Counted from the stretch's first letter, positions 45,734-56,382 are shown. The stretch: DNA of 64,000 bases from Anaerotruncus sp. G3(2012) (GCF_000403395.2 NZ_KE159675.1:230297-294296); one strand, 5' to 3'. A program made the numbers and translations. The notes: generated from the sequence alone by a model not told the origin.

Positions 45734-46591
45734 ATGGCGAACCAGACCAGGCTCCGGGAGGTTGGGATTGACCTTGCGGTGGAATTTTTCGGGAGCATCT
45801 GTATTGCGGTGGGCATCTACAACTTTGCAGTCCATGCCGAATTCCCGATGACCGGTTTTTCAGGCGTTGCGATGATCGTCAACCGGCTGACCGGTTTCCC
45901 GATCGGCATTATGACCATCCTGCTCAACCTGCCGGTGGCGGCGGTCTGCTGCCGGCTGCTTGGGCGCGGCTTTTTCATCAAGTCGATCCGCTGCATGGTG
46001 ATTTCCTCGGTGATGATCGACTATGCAGCCCCCCTCTTCCCCGCATTCCAGGGGGACCGGATGCTCGCCGCGATCTGTACCGGCGTGATCGCGGGGTTTG
46101 GCTATGCGATCATCTTCATGCGCGGTTCTTCGACCGGGGGCACCGATTTTATCGTGATGGCGGTCAAGGTGCTGCGCCCGCATATGTCCCTCGGAAAGAT
46201 CGTCTTTCTGGCGGATGCAGGTGTCGTGCTTGCGGGAGGCATCCTCTTCCGGGATGTGGAAGGGATGGTTTACGGCATGATTATCAACTACCTGTTTGCG
46301 GTCGTGGTGGATAAGGTGGCCTATGGGATCGACTCGGGCAAACTGGCTTTGATCGTCACCGAGCATGGGCAGCAGGTGGTGCAGGAGATCGAATGCTGCT
46401 GCGGGCGCGGGGCAACCATCCTGAAAGCGTCAGGCGGGTATACCCGCCAGGACAAACAGGTGGTCATGTGCGCGTGCAGCAACAAACAGATGTATACGGT
46501 GCAAAAACAGGTCAAGGCAGCTGATGCCGATTCGTTTATCATCATCCTTGAGTCGAACGAGGTGCTCGGGGAGGGGTTCAAAGGCGCTTGA
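45734..46591 (+). CDS. YitT family membrane protein (DUF161 + DUF2179)
   Basis: 285 residues. Five to six membrane helices: EFFGSICIAVGIYNFAVHAEFPMTGFSGVAMIVNRLTGFPIGIMTILLNLPVA, then GVIAGFGYAIIFMRGSSTGGTDFIVMAVK, followed by a soluble DUF2179 domain (IDSGKLALIVTEHGQQVVQEIECCCGRGATILKASGGYTRQDKQVVMCACSNKQMYTVQKQVKAADADSFIIILESNEVLGEGF). Transport substrate unknown. The frame opens at 45692; the ATG at 45734 begins the conserved part. It ends just before a convergent gene. Confidence 0.92.
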   Translation: MANQTRLREVGIDLAVEFFGSICIAVGIYNFAVHAEFPMTGFSGVAMIVNRLTGFPIGIMTILLNLPVAAVCCRLLGRGFFIKSIRCMVISSVMIDYAAPLFPAFQGDRMLAAICTGVIAGFGYAIIFMRGSSTGGTDFIVMAVKVLRPHMSLGKIVFLADAGVVLAGGILFRDVEGMVYGMIINYLFAVVVDKVAYGIDSGKLALIVTEHGQQVVQEIECCCGRGATILKASGGYTRQDKQVVMCACSNKQMYTVQKQVKAADADSFIIILESNEVLGEGFKGA

Positions 46592-46614
46592 CCGGGCAGC
46601 TTCAGGTGGGGAAC

Positions 46615-47949
46615 CTATCTGACAACGTTGACCGTTTTGACCCCATAAAGCCGGAGGGACTCCAGCTCCGCGGGGCCGATCCGTTCACCGCCCATCACCA
46701 CCGGGATTCCCGGCGGGCAGGGGGATGCTTCGGCAGCGGCAACCCGCCCCAGCGCCTGCCCCACCGGGACCTGTTCCTGCGGTGCAAACGCGGCCTCCCG
46801 CACCCCCATCACCCGCACAGGATGGGGCAGTACCGGTCTGACCGGGTCCGGGTTTCCTCTCGGCTTGATCCCTCTGACCGCGGCTTCCAGCCTTGCGAAA
46901 TCTTCATCAGAATTCATCCCGTTCGCCAGAAAGACGCAGGCCGAGCCGCTGATGTATTCCGGTTCGATCCCATGTGCCCGTATGTAATCGCCGAAAGCCT
47001 GCTCCGGCCAGCCGAGCGCGCCAAACCCCAATGTGAGGCGGGCAGGATCGGTGACGCCCTGGGGCAGTGCAAACCCGTGTTGCTGCGCGAGGATACGCAG
47101 CGCATCCAGACGGGTGGTGGTCCGGGCGAACCCTTCCTTTGCCCCCTTCTGGGCATAACCGAGCGCCCGCTCGCAGGAGAGCATGATGGGATAGCTGGGG
47201 CTGGTCGACCCGAACATCGACATCATCCGTTTGGCATCGCCGGCGAACCGTTCTTCCCCGATTTGCAGCAGCGCCGCGCCGGTCATCGCGGGCATGGTCT
47301 TATGCAGGCTGTCCCCGCAGAGCGCCGCACCGCAGGCGATCGGGTGCAGGCAGCCGTACTGTTCAGGCAGGAACGGCAGATGGGCGCCGTGGGCATTGTC
47401 GGCCAGCAGCGGCACCCCATAATCCCGGCAGGCCTCCGCAATCCCTGTGAGGTCACTCATCACGCCGAAATAGTCGGGCGAGGTGAGGTAGACCGCGGCA
47501 GCATCCGGATGCGCCGCGAGCGCCTGCCCGACCGCTTCGGGGCTGTACCGCCCAAGGAACCAGTCCCCTGCATCCTGTTCGGGGTAGACCCACACCGGTT
47601 CCAGCCCGAGCAGGGCGCATGCATTGATCGCCGAACGGTGGATGTTCCGGCTGATGACCAGTTTACGCCCGGTCCCACACGCGAGCGCGAGCATGGTCTG
47701 GATGCAGAGGGTCGCACCGCCCGCACAGAGCAGGGTGCGCCGGGTCCCGTAAACCCTGGAAAATGCCTGTTCCAGCAGGTCGATCGGACCGTCCGCGTGA
47801 AACAGGCTGTCGCAGCCGTCCACCTCGGTCACATCCCATGGCAGAATCTCCGCGAATGCGCCGTCCCCGCGCCCCTTGTGGCCCGGCATATGGAACCAGG
47901 CGCGCCCCTTCGCAAGGTAACTGCCTACGGCTTCCTGCAGCGGCTTCAT
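46615..47949 (-). CDS. Orn/Lys/Arg decarboxylase-family PLP protein
   Basis: 444 residues. WFHMPGHKGRG, DVTEVDGCDSLFHADGPI, GATLCIQTMLALACGTGRKLVISRNIHRSAINACALLGL, the PLP lysine in DSLHKTMPAMTGAALL and STSPSYPIMLSCERAL match the type-III-fold Orn/Lys/Arg decarboxylases of the YaaO/SpeA kind. The C-terminal domain is short, as in YaaO. It may make polyamines or only share the fold. Its start overlaps the upstream FemAB-like stop by 4 bases (ATGA), so the two are co-translated, an association without an obvious pathway meaning. Confidence 0.9.
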   Translation of the reverse strand: MKPLQEAVGSYLAKGRAWFHMPGHKGRGDGAFAEILPWDVTEVDGCDSLFHADGPIDLLEQAFSRVYGTRRTLLCAGGATLCIQTMLALACGTGRKLVISRNIHRSAINACALLGLEPVWVYPEQDAGDWFLGRYSPEAVGQALAAHPDAAAVYLTSPDYFGVMSDLTGIAEACRDYGVPLLADNAHGAHLPFLPEQYGCLHPIACGAALCGDSLHKTMPAMTGAALLQIGEERFAGDAKRMMSMFGSTSPSYPIMLSCERALGYAQKGAKEGFARTTTRLDALRILAQQHGFALPQGVTDPARLTLGFGALGWPEQAFGDYIRAHGIEPEYISGSACVFLANGMNSDEDFARLEAAVRGIKPRGNPDPVRPVLPHPVRVMGVREAAFAPQEQVPVGQALGRVAAAEASPCPPGIPVVMGGERIGPAELESLRLYGVKTVNVVR

Positions 47950-48998
47950 CCCCGTTTCAGCCTCCGTTTCAGCCCGCCCAGCTTTCCGTTCAGGGCGATT
48001 GCATGGCTGACCATCCTGGTTTTGAGCGGCTGGTAAAGATAGTCAAATTCCCCTGCCAGTTCGTCGAGCGTGCCGTTGAACCCCCGCTTAAACCGGTAAA
48101 GGCCGTACATATGCGCATTCTCGTCCAGATTGCCGCTGACCCCCTGGAAATCATAGACGGTGCATCCGGTCTCCACCGCCCATTGGATCATCTCCCACTG
48201 GATCAGATAGTTGGGCATCACATTGCGGTAGACGTTGTCCGACGCACCATAAACATAACAGGCTTTCCCCGCGTAGTTGGTCGTAATCGCGCCGCAGATC
48301 GGCTGATCCTGATAGAAGCCCATGTACATCCGTACATGCTCCCCCAAAGCATCGAGCATACGCTCAAAGTATGCTTTCGGACGGGTATTGAACCCGTCCC
48401 GTTCCCCGGTTGCCTGCATGATCCGCACAAATTCACCCAGATATTCTTTGCCGACCACCCGGATTTCCACCCCTTTTTTCATCGCTACCCGGCAGTTATA
48501 GCGGGTTTTCTGGGTCAGGTTGGCAAACAGCTCGTCCGCTGTGCGCCCGTTCAGGTAGAGCCGGTAGTTGAACCGCGCCTGAATCCCTTCAAACCCTTCC
48601 GGGCCGTAGTTCTGCCGGAAGCCCAGCCCCTTGGCAATCTCGATAAACCGGGTGTCGCCCATCGGGACATTGGGGTCGATCTTGAGCATATGCGCGTTGT
48701 GTTTGCGGGCAAGCTGGTCCGCGCCCGCTTTGAGGTCGGAGAGCACATCGCGGTCGTGCAGGTCGCAGACCGGGCCGCGGGGCGCATAGAGAAACGAGGT
48801 ACCTATGAGCGGGATGCGCTGGATCAGCACCCCCATCGACCCGACGATCTTTCCCTGTGAATCCCGCGAGACAACCGCCTCGAATTCCCAGTTGTTTTTC
48901 ACCTTCTGCCAGTTGATGCTCTGGGTAAACTCCCCGTTGGGATGGGAGCTGACAAATGTTTCATATTCGCCATACTGCTCGGGTTTTAAAATTTCCAT
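47946..48998 (-). CDS. FemAB-family peptidoglycan bridge transferase-like protein
   Basis: 350 residues. Double-GNAT FemABX fold: FTQSINWQKVKNNWEFEAVVSRDSQGKIVGSMGVLIQRIP, SFLYAPRGPVCD, RTADELFANLTQKTRYNCRVAMKKGVEIRV, AYFERMLDALGEHVRMYMGFYQDQPICGAITTNYAGKACYVYGASDN and NYLIQWEMIQWAVETGCTVYDFQGVSG. Members add amino acids from aminoacyl-tRNA to the lipid II stem peptide; a cytosolic face of the membrane is expected. AGGAGAAGG precedes the ATG. The residue added cannot be told. Confidence 0.9.
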   Translation of the reverse strand: MEILKPEQYGEYETFVSSHPNGEFTQSINWQKVKNNWEFEAVVSRDSQGKIVGSMGVLIQRIPLIGTSFLYAPRGPVCDLHDRDVLSDLKAGADQLARKHNAHMLKIDPNVPMGDTRFIEIAKGLGFRQNYGPEGFEGIQARFNYRLYLNGRTADELFANLTQKTRYNCRVAMKKGVEIRVVGKEYLGEFVRIMQATGERDGFNTRPKAYFERMLDALGEHVRMYMGFYQDQPICGAITTNYAGKACYVYGASDNVYRNVMPNYLIQWEMIQWAVETGCTVYDFQGVSGNLDENAHMYGLYRFKRGFNGTLDELAGEFDYLYQPLKTRMVSHAIALNGKLGGLKRRLKRG

Positions 48999-49069
48999 TT
49001 TCCTTCTCCTAAAACTGCGGTTTTGTCCCTATAGTATATCACGAATTCAGGGAAACAACAATGCCGGCT

Positions 49070-49648
49070 TCAACCGGAAGGACGGTTCCCCTCTGTACCT
49101 GCCAGAAAGCAGCCTTCCTCGTGGGAACAGACCACGCCTACCGCCTGTAGATAAGCGTAAACGATGGTGGTGCCCACAAATTTCATGCCACGGCGTTTCA
49201 GGTCCCGGGAGATGGCGTCGGACAGCGGGGAGCAGCTTTCCCCAACCTCATGAACCACTTGTCCATCCGTCCAGTTCCAGAGATAATCCGAAAAGCTCCC
49301 GTATTCCTGCTGGATCGCCCGGAAAACCTTTGCATTGGCCACCGCGGCCCGGATTTTCAAACGGTTGCGGATGATGCCCGGATCCTGCCGGATTTCCTCC
49401 AGCTTTTCTTCCCCATAGGCGCAGACCTGCTCCAGGTCAAAGCCGTCGAACGCGCGCTGGAATGCCTCCTGCTTGTTCAGGACGCACTCCCACGAAAGCC
49501 CGGCCTGAAAGCATTCCAGGATCAGCATCTCAAAAAGTTTCTGGTCGTCGTGCACAGGGACGCCCCATATCTCGTCATGATAACGGATATACCGCTCGTT
49601 CTTCGGGTTCGCCCAGCTGCATCGTACCTTTCCATCCGGCCATTCCAT
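49070..49648 (-). CDS. tag: DNA-3-methyladenine glycosylase I
   Basis: 192 residues. RCSWANPKNERYIRYHDEIWGVPVHDDQKLFEMLILECFQAGLSWECVLNKQEAFQRAFDGFD, DPGIIRNRLKIRAAVANAKVF and SKDLKRRGMKFVGTTIVYAYLQAVGVV-like C-terminus (here DLKRRGMKFVGTT) mark Tag; the zinc ligands C9 and the C-terminal His/Cys (SHEEGC) are present. It removes 3-methyladenine in base-excision repair. AAGGAGGG precedes the ATG. Confidence 0.95.
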   Translation of the reverse strand: MEWPDGKVRCSWANPKNERYIRYHDEIWGVPVHDDQKLFEMLILECFQAGLSWECVLNKQEAFQRAFDGFDLEQVCAYGEEKLEEIRQDPGIIRNRLKIRAAVANAKVFRAIQQEYGSFSDYLWNWTDGQVVHEVGESCSPLSDAISRDLKRRGMKFVGTTIVYAYLQAVGVVCSHEEGCFLAGTEGNRPSG

Positions 49649-49696
49649 CTCTGTTGCCCTCCTTCTGTCTTTCTCTTATTTTACTGGTTTCTCCCG

Positions 49697-49732
49697 TATC
49701 TGGCAAGGGTGTCTTTTTGTCCGCCCGGACAC
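49697..49732. repeat. Perfect 11-bp inverted repeat
   Basis: GCAAGGGTGTC and GACACCCTTGC around a 14-base loop that contains TTTTT. It lies upstream of tag on the minus strand and could be part of its leader or a regulatory site. Confidence 0.55.
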
Positions 49733-49799
49733 CCTTGCAGCTGAGATTTTCTGGAAGGGAATCTGGAAAACCTTTTTGGAAATTTCGCCAAAGGGCCGC

Positions 49800-49828
49800 T
49801 TGTCAAACCGGCTGGGAAGCCTTATAAT
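49800..49828 (+). promoter_or_regulatory. Promoter of the aldo/keto reductase-DUF3810 unit
   Basis: TTGTCA (49800-49805), 17-base spacer, TATAAT (49823-49828). Confidence 0.82.
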
Positions 49829-49895
49829 AATACAGTAAGGGAAGATGCGCGGGTGAGCTGCCGGACAGAACCCGCAGTGAATAGGAGGTTTTGAG

Positions 49896-50864
49896 ATGAA
49901 ATTTATGGATGTGCAGGCAGTTGACGGGGTCATCCGGATGGCGAAGATCGCCAAGGGCGCGGATTATTTTGGTACGGACATCTCCGAGGATACCGCGTTT
50001 GCGCTGATGGACCGCTACCTTGAACTGGGCGGCAATACGATTGATACCGCGCGCATCTATGGCAAGGCCGGCCCGGAACCGGAAAGCCCTGCCTTGAGCG
50101 AAGGGGTTGTGGGGCGCTGGATGAAATCCCGCGGCAACCGCAGCAGCATCGTGCTTGTGACCAAGGGAGCGCACCCCGACCGGGCGGCGCTGACCAAAAG
50201 CCGCATCTGTAAAGAGGTGGTCGAGACCGAACTGTGCACCAGCCTTGAGCAGCTCGGTGTGGACCACGTTGACGTCTATTTCCTGCATCGGGATAACCCC
50301 GACATGCCGGCAGGCGAGATCATCGACCTGATGGACGAACAGGTACGGGCGGGAAAAATCCGCGCATTGGGGGTCTCGAACTGGACGGTCAGCCGGATCA
50401 ACGAGGCGAATGCCTATGCCAAAGCCAACGGGCGCACGCCCATCACCATCTCCCAGATCCAATGGGGGCTGGCGTGGTCCGATCCCGCAGGCTGGAACGA
50501 CCCGACGATCGTCTGCATGAACGATACCGAATACGCCGGCTACCTCGCCAATAAAATCCCGGTGATGGGGTTTGCTCCGCAGGGGGGCGGCTATTTCACC
50601 AAAATGCTCGCCGGGCAGCCGGTGCGCGAACGGTTCCGCCTGCGGTACGATAACCCGGTCAACCGCGCCCGGCTCGAACGGGTGAAGGAGGTCTGTGAAG
50701 CGACCGGGCAGTCAGCCGCAGCGATTGCGCTCGCATTTCTGACCTCCAATCCGGTGGAAAGTGCAGCGGTTATCGGCTGCTCCACTGTCGCACAGCTTGA
50801 GGACAGCATGTCCTCCTGCGACCTGACCCTGGATGCGGAAACGGTCTCCGCACTGCTCAGGTGA
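49896..50864 (+). CDS. Aldo/keto reductase family protein
   Basis: 322 residues. NTIDTARIYGKAGPEPESPALSEGVVGRWMK with the catalytic Tyr, IVLVTKGAHP with Lys, DVYFLHRDNPDMP with His, then IRALGVSNW and a C-terminal NADP-binding stretch (FLTSNPVESAAVIGCSTVAQLEDSM). NAD(P)H-dependent reduction of an unknown carbonyl compound is expected. TAGGAGG precedes the ATG. Its stop overlaps the GTG start of the next gene. Confidence 0.93.
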   Translation: MKFMDVQAVDGVIRMAKIAKGADYFGTDISEDTAFALMDRYLELGGNTIDTARIYGKAGPEPESPALSEGVVGRWMKSRGNRSSIVLVTKGAHPDRAALTKSRICKEVVETELCTSLEQLGVDHVDVYFLHRDNPDMPAGEIIDLMDEQVRAGKIRALGVSNWTVSRINEANAYAKANGRTPITISQIQWGLAWSDPAGWNDPTIVCMNDTEYAGYLANKIPVMGFAPQGGGYFTKMLAGQPVRERFRLRYDNPVNRARLERVKEVCEATGQSAAAIALAFLTSNPVESAAVIGCSTVAQLEDSMSSCDLTLDAETVSALLR

Positions 50865-52054
50865 TTAAGCCAGTCCCGGTCATCCAGCCGGTGATGCGGG
50901 ACCGGCCGCGTCCCCGGTTCCGGGACTATCTGAAACGGTGGTGGATTCTCCTGCTGCTCCCGCTCTCCGCAGGGATGATCCTCCTCGCACGCTCCGACCC
51001 GGCCCTCACCGAATCGCTCTATTCCAGCAGGGTCTATCCTTGTTTTGCCCGGACGCTTGGCAGGCTTACCTCTCTGCTGCCATTCTCGCTGCTCGAGCTG
51101 CTGGTCTGTGCCGCGCTTGCGGCCTGTGTGGTGCTGATATTCTGGGCCCTGATACATAAATCCCGTGTACGGCGCGGCCTGCTGCAGCCGGAGGAACCGC
51201 TGGGCTGGGGTCTGTTGCTCGAGCGGGTCATAAAGCTGCTCTGCTGCCTTTTGTTTGCGTTTGTCCTGCTCTGCGGGCTGAACTACTACCGCCCTGAATT
51301 TGCCTCTTTCAGCGGGCTGGACGTGCGGGAGTCACCGTCGGACGAACTGGTTGCTCTTTGTACGGACCTTACCTTGCAGGCAAACGCGCTGCGGGAGCAG
51401 GTGCAGACAGATGAGAATGGGGTAATGCAGCTGCAAAACAGCAGCAGCCAGACAGCCAGGCAGGCCCGGGAAGCCTTCGGCCGCCTGGCGCTGGAATATG
51501 AGGTTCTGCCCGACCTGCCGATCACCCCAAAACCGGTATTGAACTCCTGGTGGATGTCGATGTTGCAGATTACCGGCATTTTTACGCCCTATACCTTTGA
51601 AGCCAATATCAACATTGCCGCACCCGATTACAACATCCCGGCGACCATGTGCCACGAACTGGCGCACTCCCGCGGATTCATGCGGGAGGACGAGGCCAAT
51701 TTTATCGGGTATCTCGCCTGCCGGGAGAGTGATTCGGCTGAGTTCCAGTACAGCGGCACCATGCTCGCGCTTGTGCATTCGATCAACCGCCTGTACGATG
51801 CAGACTATGACGCGTTTCTGGAGGTCAATGCGCTTATGTCCGAGGGGGTGCGCCTCGACTTTGCCGACAACAACGCCTACTGGGCGCGTTATGAGGGCCC
51901 GGTTGCCGAGGTTTCCACAGCGGTGAACAATACCTATCTGCGGGTTAACAACCAGTCGGACGGGGTGCAGAGCTATGGCCGGATGGTCGACCTCCTGCTT
52001 GCAGACTACCGCGCACGGCAGGACACCGCGCCGCCCGATTCCCAGCCGCTTTAA
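50861..52054 (+). CDS. DUF3810 membrane protein with HExxH motif
   Basis: 397 residues from a GTG overlapping the upstream stop; a start at the ATG 50894 is also possible. Three membrane helices in the first ~145 residues (WWILLLLPLSAGMILLA, SLLELLVCAALAACVVLIFWALI, LLCCLLFAFVLLCGLNYY), then an extracytoplasmic part with ATMCHELAHSRGFMREDEANFIGYLACRES: H265, E266, H269 and the following Glu look like a zinc-peptidase site. DUF3810 has no proven activity. Translational coupling to the reductase is likely. Confidence 0.85.
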   Translation: MIKPVPVIQPVMRDRPRPRFRDYLKRWWILLLLPLSAGMILLARSDPALTESLYSSRVYPCFARTLGRLTSLLPFSLLELLVCAALAACVVLIFWALIHKSRVRRGLLQPEEPLGWGLLLERVIKLLCCLLFAFVLLCGLNYYRPEFASFSGLDVRESPSDELVALCTDLTLQANALREQVQTDENGVMQLQNSSSQTARQAREAFGRLALEYEVLPDLPITPKPVLNSWWMSMLQITGIFTPYTFEANINIAAPDYNIPATMCHELAHSRGFMREDEANFIGYLACRESDSAEFQYSGTMLALVHSINRLYDADYDAFLEVNALMSEGVRLDFADNNAYWARYEGPVAEVSTAVNNTYLRVNNQSDGVQSYGRMVDLLLADYRARQDTAPPDSQPL

Positions 52055-52060
52055 AACAGA

Positions 52061-52105
52061 CAGCATATGGGGCGTCCTTTTTGGGCGGCTTGTGTGCTGT
52101 TTTTT
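52061..52105 (+). terminator. Probable terminator after the DUF3810 gene
   Basis: CAGCA..GGCGTCC and GGGCGGC..TGCTG form an imperfect stem around TTTTT, followed by TTTTTT (52100-52105). Confidence 0.6.
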
Positions 52106-52270
52106 CTGTATGAAAGGGATCAAAAAACAGGTTCGGGGAACGGGCCCGGAAGCCCGGAAAAAGGGCCCGCCGGGTCGCACTGCAAATAGTGGATGAAAGC
52201 CAGGTCTCTTTTCCAGTTTTTTGTGTGGATATGGGCGGAGAAAAACCACAAAGTTTGGCAAATCACACTA

Positions 52271-52299
52271 TTGATTCCCTGTAGCGGAAATGATACAAT
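52271..52299 (+). promoter_or_regulatory. guaB promoter
   Basis: TTGATT (52271-52276), 17-base spacer, TACAAT (52294-52299). No purine riboswitch core is visible in the short leader. Confidence 0.75.
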
Positions 52300-52301
52300 A
52301 G

Positions 52302-53834
<1,533 letters not shown>

Positions 53835-54044
53835 CGCCTCATTCGAAATAACCGGGCTTGTTTCCTCTCTAATAAGGGGTCTTTTTCCTCCGCCTGCAAG
53901 CAGGGGGAAAAGGCCCCGGGTTCGTTTCCCGGCGGTCGGTCTGGCAGCGGAGTCCCACCCTCCGGCGCATAGTTTTCCGGGAACATCGGCTGAAGGGTTG
54001 GAGAAAAAACTGGTTCCCGAGGCAAGGAAAGTTTTTCAAAGAGA

Positions 54045-54136
54045 CTGCATAATTCTATCTATGAACAGGGTATTTCAAAAGCGGCCGGACAGCGCTTTTG
54101 AGATCTGCACCAGGATAGAAGGATGCAGCCTTTTTT
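54045..54136 (+). ncRNA. Candidate structured RNA ending in a terminator
   Basis: An outer stem CTGCAT-AA-TTCTATC (54045-54059) pairs with GATAGAA-GG-ATGCAG (54114-54128) apart from an AA/GG internal loop; an inner stem CAAAAGCG/CGCTTTTG (54076-54083 with 54093-54100) lies inside; CC and six T follow. It does not match a riboswitch class I know. It could be a small RNA, a leader element or an elaborate terminator. Confidence 0.5.
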
Positions 54137-54289
54137 GTTTTCCCGGAGCCTGTGGACGGTCGGAATCCACATCTTTTTAACATATTGCACATAAATGAGG
54201 CTGAAAATGAAGATTTCTGAAGATTTTATTGGCAAAAGTGAATGAGTTTTTAATAAATAAGAGAAAAAATATGAACCCAGGGCCTGAAA

Positions 54290-54298
54290 TGCTATAAT
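54290..54298 (+). promoter_or_regulatory. Extended -10 promoter of ggt
   Basis: TGCTATAAT fits an extended -10 (TGnTATAAT); no good -35 is seen 17 bases upstream. It lies ~80 bases before the start. Confidence 0.6.
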
Positions 54299-54379
54299 TT
54301 TGATTGGAAAGACCATCCCAATTCTGTGAACAGACCGCCTTTTTTGTAGGCGGCTGGAAGATATGAAGGAGGAAAAACC

Positions 54380-56215
54380 ATGAAAAAGACACGCAGAATT
54401 CTCGCGCTGTTGCTGGCGGCCATGCTGACCGTTTCGGCTGCGGGCTGCGGCAGTACATCGGCGCCGGCGAGCAGTGCCCCGGAATCCAGCGCGGCGCAGC
54501 CGTCCGAGCCTGCATCAGAATCGGAACCCGCACAGGAAGAAGTGCCGGAGGAGCCGGCGTATACCTCTCTGGACGATTTCGTCCTGTTTGACAAGGACGG
54601 ACAGACCCTGCGCACCGGGCGTGACGCGACCGGCGAACAGGGCATCGTCTCCACCAGTAAATATGAGGCTTCCAAGATCGGACGCCAGATCATCGAAGAG
54701 GGCGGCAACGCGATCGACGCGGCGGTTGCAGCAGCGTTTGCACTCGGCCTGGTTGAGCCGAACTCGTCCGGCATCGGTGGCGGCGGGTTTATGACCCTCT
54801 ACCTCGCGGAGACCGGCGAAACCCAGTTTATTGATTTCCGTGAGTGCGCCCCGGCAGCAGCCACCCCGGATATGTGGGTGATGGGGGATGACGGTAAGGT
54901 TGTCGGCAACGAGATGATGGAGGGCGGCAAGTCGATCGGTGTTCCGGGAGAGGTTGCCGGTATGCTCTACATCCTCGAGAACTACGGCACCATGACCCGT
55001 CAGCAGGTGCTCCAGCCGACCATTGATCTGGCGCGCAAGGGCGTTACGGTTACCCCGACCCTCGCAAACGACATGATGGATTCGTTTGACAAGATGATGA
55101 AATATCCGGAATTCGGCGAAACCTTCCTGCGTGAGGACGGGCTGCCCTACGGCGTCGGTGAGATCTTCCAGAACCCGGATTACGCCAGCACCCTTGAGCT
55201 GATTGCGGAACAGGGCGCAGACGGTTTCTACAAAGGCCCGCTGGCCGAGGCGATCGTTGCCGCGAACAACAAGTATGACGGCCTGATGACCATGGAGGAC
55301 CTCGCAAATTATCAGGTCAAGGTCACCGAGCCGGTCAAAGGCACCTACCGCGGCTATGAGATCCTCTCTTCCCCGCCGCCGTCCTCGGGTGGCACCATCG
55401 TGATCGAGATCCTCAACATCCTTGAGAATTTCGACCTTCCAGGCATGGAGCCGAACTCCGCAGAGGAGCTGCACCTCTTCTCCGAGGCGTTCAAACTGGC
55501 GTACGCCGACCGCGCAAAATACATGGGCGACCCGAAATATGTTGACGTCCCGCTCGCCGGCCTGATGAACAAGGAATATGCAAAAACCCTTGCGGCACAG
55601 ATCGACGTTGAAAAAGCGGCTGAAACGGTAGAGGCAAACGATCCGTGGCCGTATGAGCATGTTGAGACCACCCACTACTCGATCGCGGACAAAGAAGGCA
55701 ACATGGTTTCGGTCACCAAGACGGTCAACGGCATCTTCGGTTCCGGCGTCTGTGTCGATGGCTACGGATTCATGCTGAACAACGAGATGGGCGACTTTGA
55801 CTTCGGTCCCGACAAGCCCAACTCGATTGCAGGCGGTAAAGTCCCGCTCTCTTCGATGAGCCCGACGGTTGTCCTCAAAGATGGAAAACCGGCGTTCGTG
55901 CTCGGCTCCCCGGGTGCTACCACCATCATCTCCACAGTCGCACAGGTCATCTCCAAGGTGATCGACCATGGCATGACCATGCAGGAGGCGGTCGACGCGC
56001 CCCGCATCAAGGGCTTCAAGGACAACAAGATCGACTACGAAACCCGCATTGACCAGGCGGTAATCGACAAGCTGGTTGAGATGGGCCACATCTGCAACCC
56101 GCTCGAGGAGTGGAACCGTTCGTTCGGTTCGGTCCAGGCGGTCCTGTACGGTGAGGACGGCGTGCTCCAGGGCGCTGCCGACCCGAGACGTGACGGCAAA
56201 GCACTGGGTTACTAA
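54380..56215 (+). CDS. ggt: Gamma-glutamyltransferase, lipoprotein
   Basis: 611 residues. Signal peptide and lipobox SAAGC (C23), a Ser/Pro/Glu linker to about 60, then the Ntn-hydrolase GGT fold: GNAIDAAVAAAFALGLVEPNSSGIGGGGFMTLY, IDFRECAPAAATPDM, SIGVPGEVAGM, YEILSSPPPSSGGT. The autocleavage site and nucleophile T430 lie in HVETTHYSIADKEGNMVSVTKT, followed by SSMSPTVVLKDGKPAFVLGSPGATTI. It would hydrolyse or transfer gamma-glutamyl groups outside the cell, from glutathione-like peptides or from poly-gamma-glutamate (as CapD/PgsS do). It is the first gene of the rightward locus with pgsBC. AAGGAGG precedes the ATG. Confidence 0.95.
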   Translation: MKKTRRILALLLAAMLTVSAAGCGSTSAPASSAPESSAAQPSEPASESEPAQEEVPEEPAYTSLDDFVLFDKDGQTLRTGRDATGEQGIVSTSKYEASKIGRQIIEEGGNAIDAAVAAAFALGLVEPNSSGIGGGGFMTLYLAETGETQFIDFRECAPAAATPDMWVMGDDGKVVGNEMMEGGKSIGVPGEVAGMLYILENYGTMTRQQVLQPTIDLARKGVTVTPTLANDMMDSFDKMMKYPEFGETFLREDGLPYGVGEIFQNPDYASTLELIAEQGADGFYKGPLAEAIVAANNKYDGLMTMEDLANYQVKVTEPVKGTYRGYEILSSPPPSSGGTIVIEILNILENFDLPGMEPNSAEELHLFSEAFKLAYADRAKYMGDPKYVDVPLAGLMNKEYAKTLAAQIDVEKAAETVEANDPWPYEHVETTHYSIADKEGNMVSVTKTVNGIFGSGVCVDGYGFMLNNEMGDFDFGPDKPNSIAGGKVPLSSMSPTVVLKDGKPAFVLGSPGATTIISTVAQVISKVIDHGMTMQEAVDAPRIKGFKDNKIDYETRIDQAVIDKLVEMGHICNPLEEWNRSFGSVQAVLYGEDGVLQGAADPRRDGKALGY

Positions 56216-56260
56216 TCACAAACCGCATCAGGCAGTTTCCATCGCTTTTGTGTGGATTAA

Positions 56261-56288
56261 GGGGGCTTTTCTTCTTTAAAAAGCCCCC
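56261..56288 (+). terminator. Hairpin after ggt
   Basis: GGGGGCTTTT pairs with AAAAGCCCCC around CTTCTTTA. No T-run follows, so partial read-through to the next gene is likely. Confidence 0.6.
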
Positions 56289-56382
56289 TCCCCGAAAAAA
56301 TACGGAACCGGCCCCTGCCAGCCTGCTGTGACCAAAGCGGGCAGGCGGGGCCATACGGACAGATACTACGGAGGTAGATGAA

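Larger units (their letters stand above)
53835..54379. other. Long gap upstream of the ggt-pgs locus
   Basis: 545 bases without a gene. From left to right: an imperfect inverted repeat with arms around CTTTTTCCTCC and GGGGGAAAAG (about 53876-53917), a T-arm-like CCGGG/CCCGG stem, a structured ~92-base element ending in a T-run (54045-54136), and an AT-rich region with an extended -10 promoter (54290-54298) and the hairpin CCGCC/GGCGG before ggt. Confidence 0.7.

Noticed and set aside
53918-53945. tRNA T-arm-like sequence CCGGG-TTCGTTT-CCCGG
   Set aside because: The loop lacks the invariant A58 and no acceptor, D or anticodon stems can be drawn around it.
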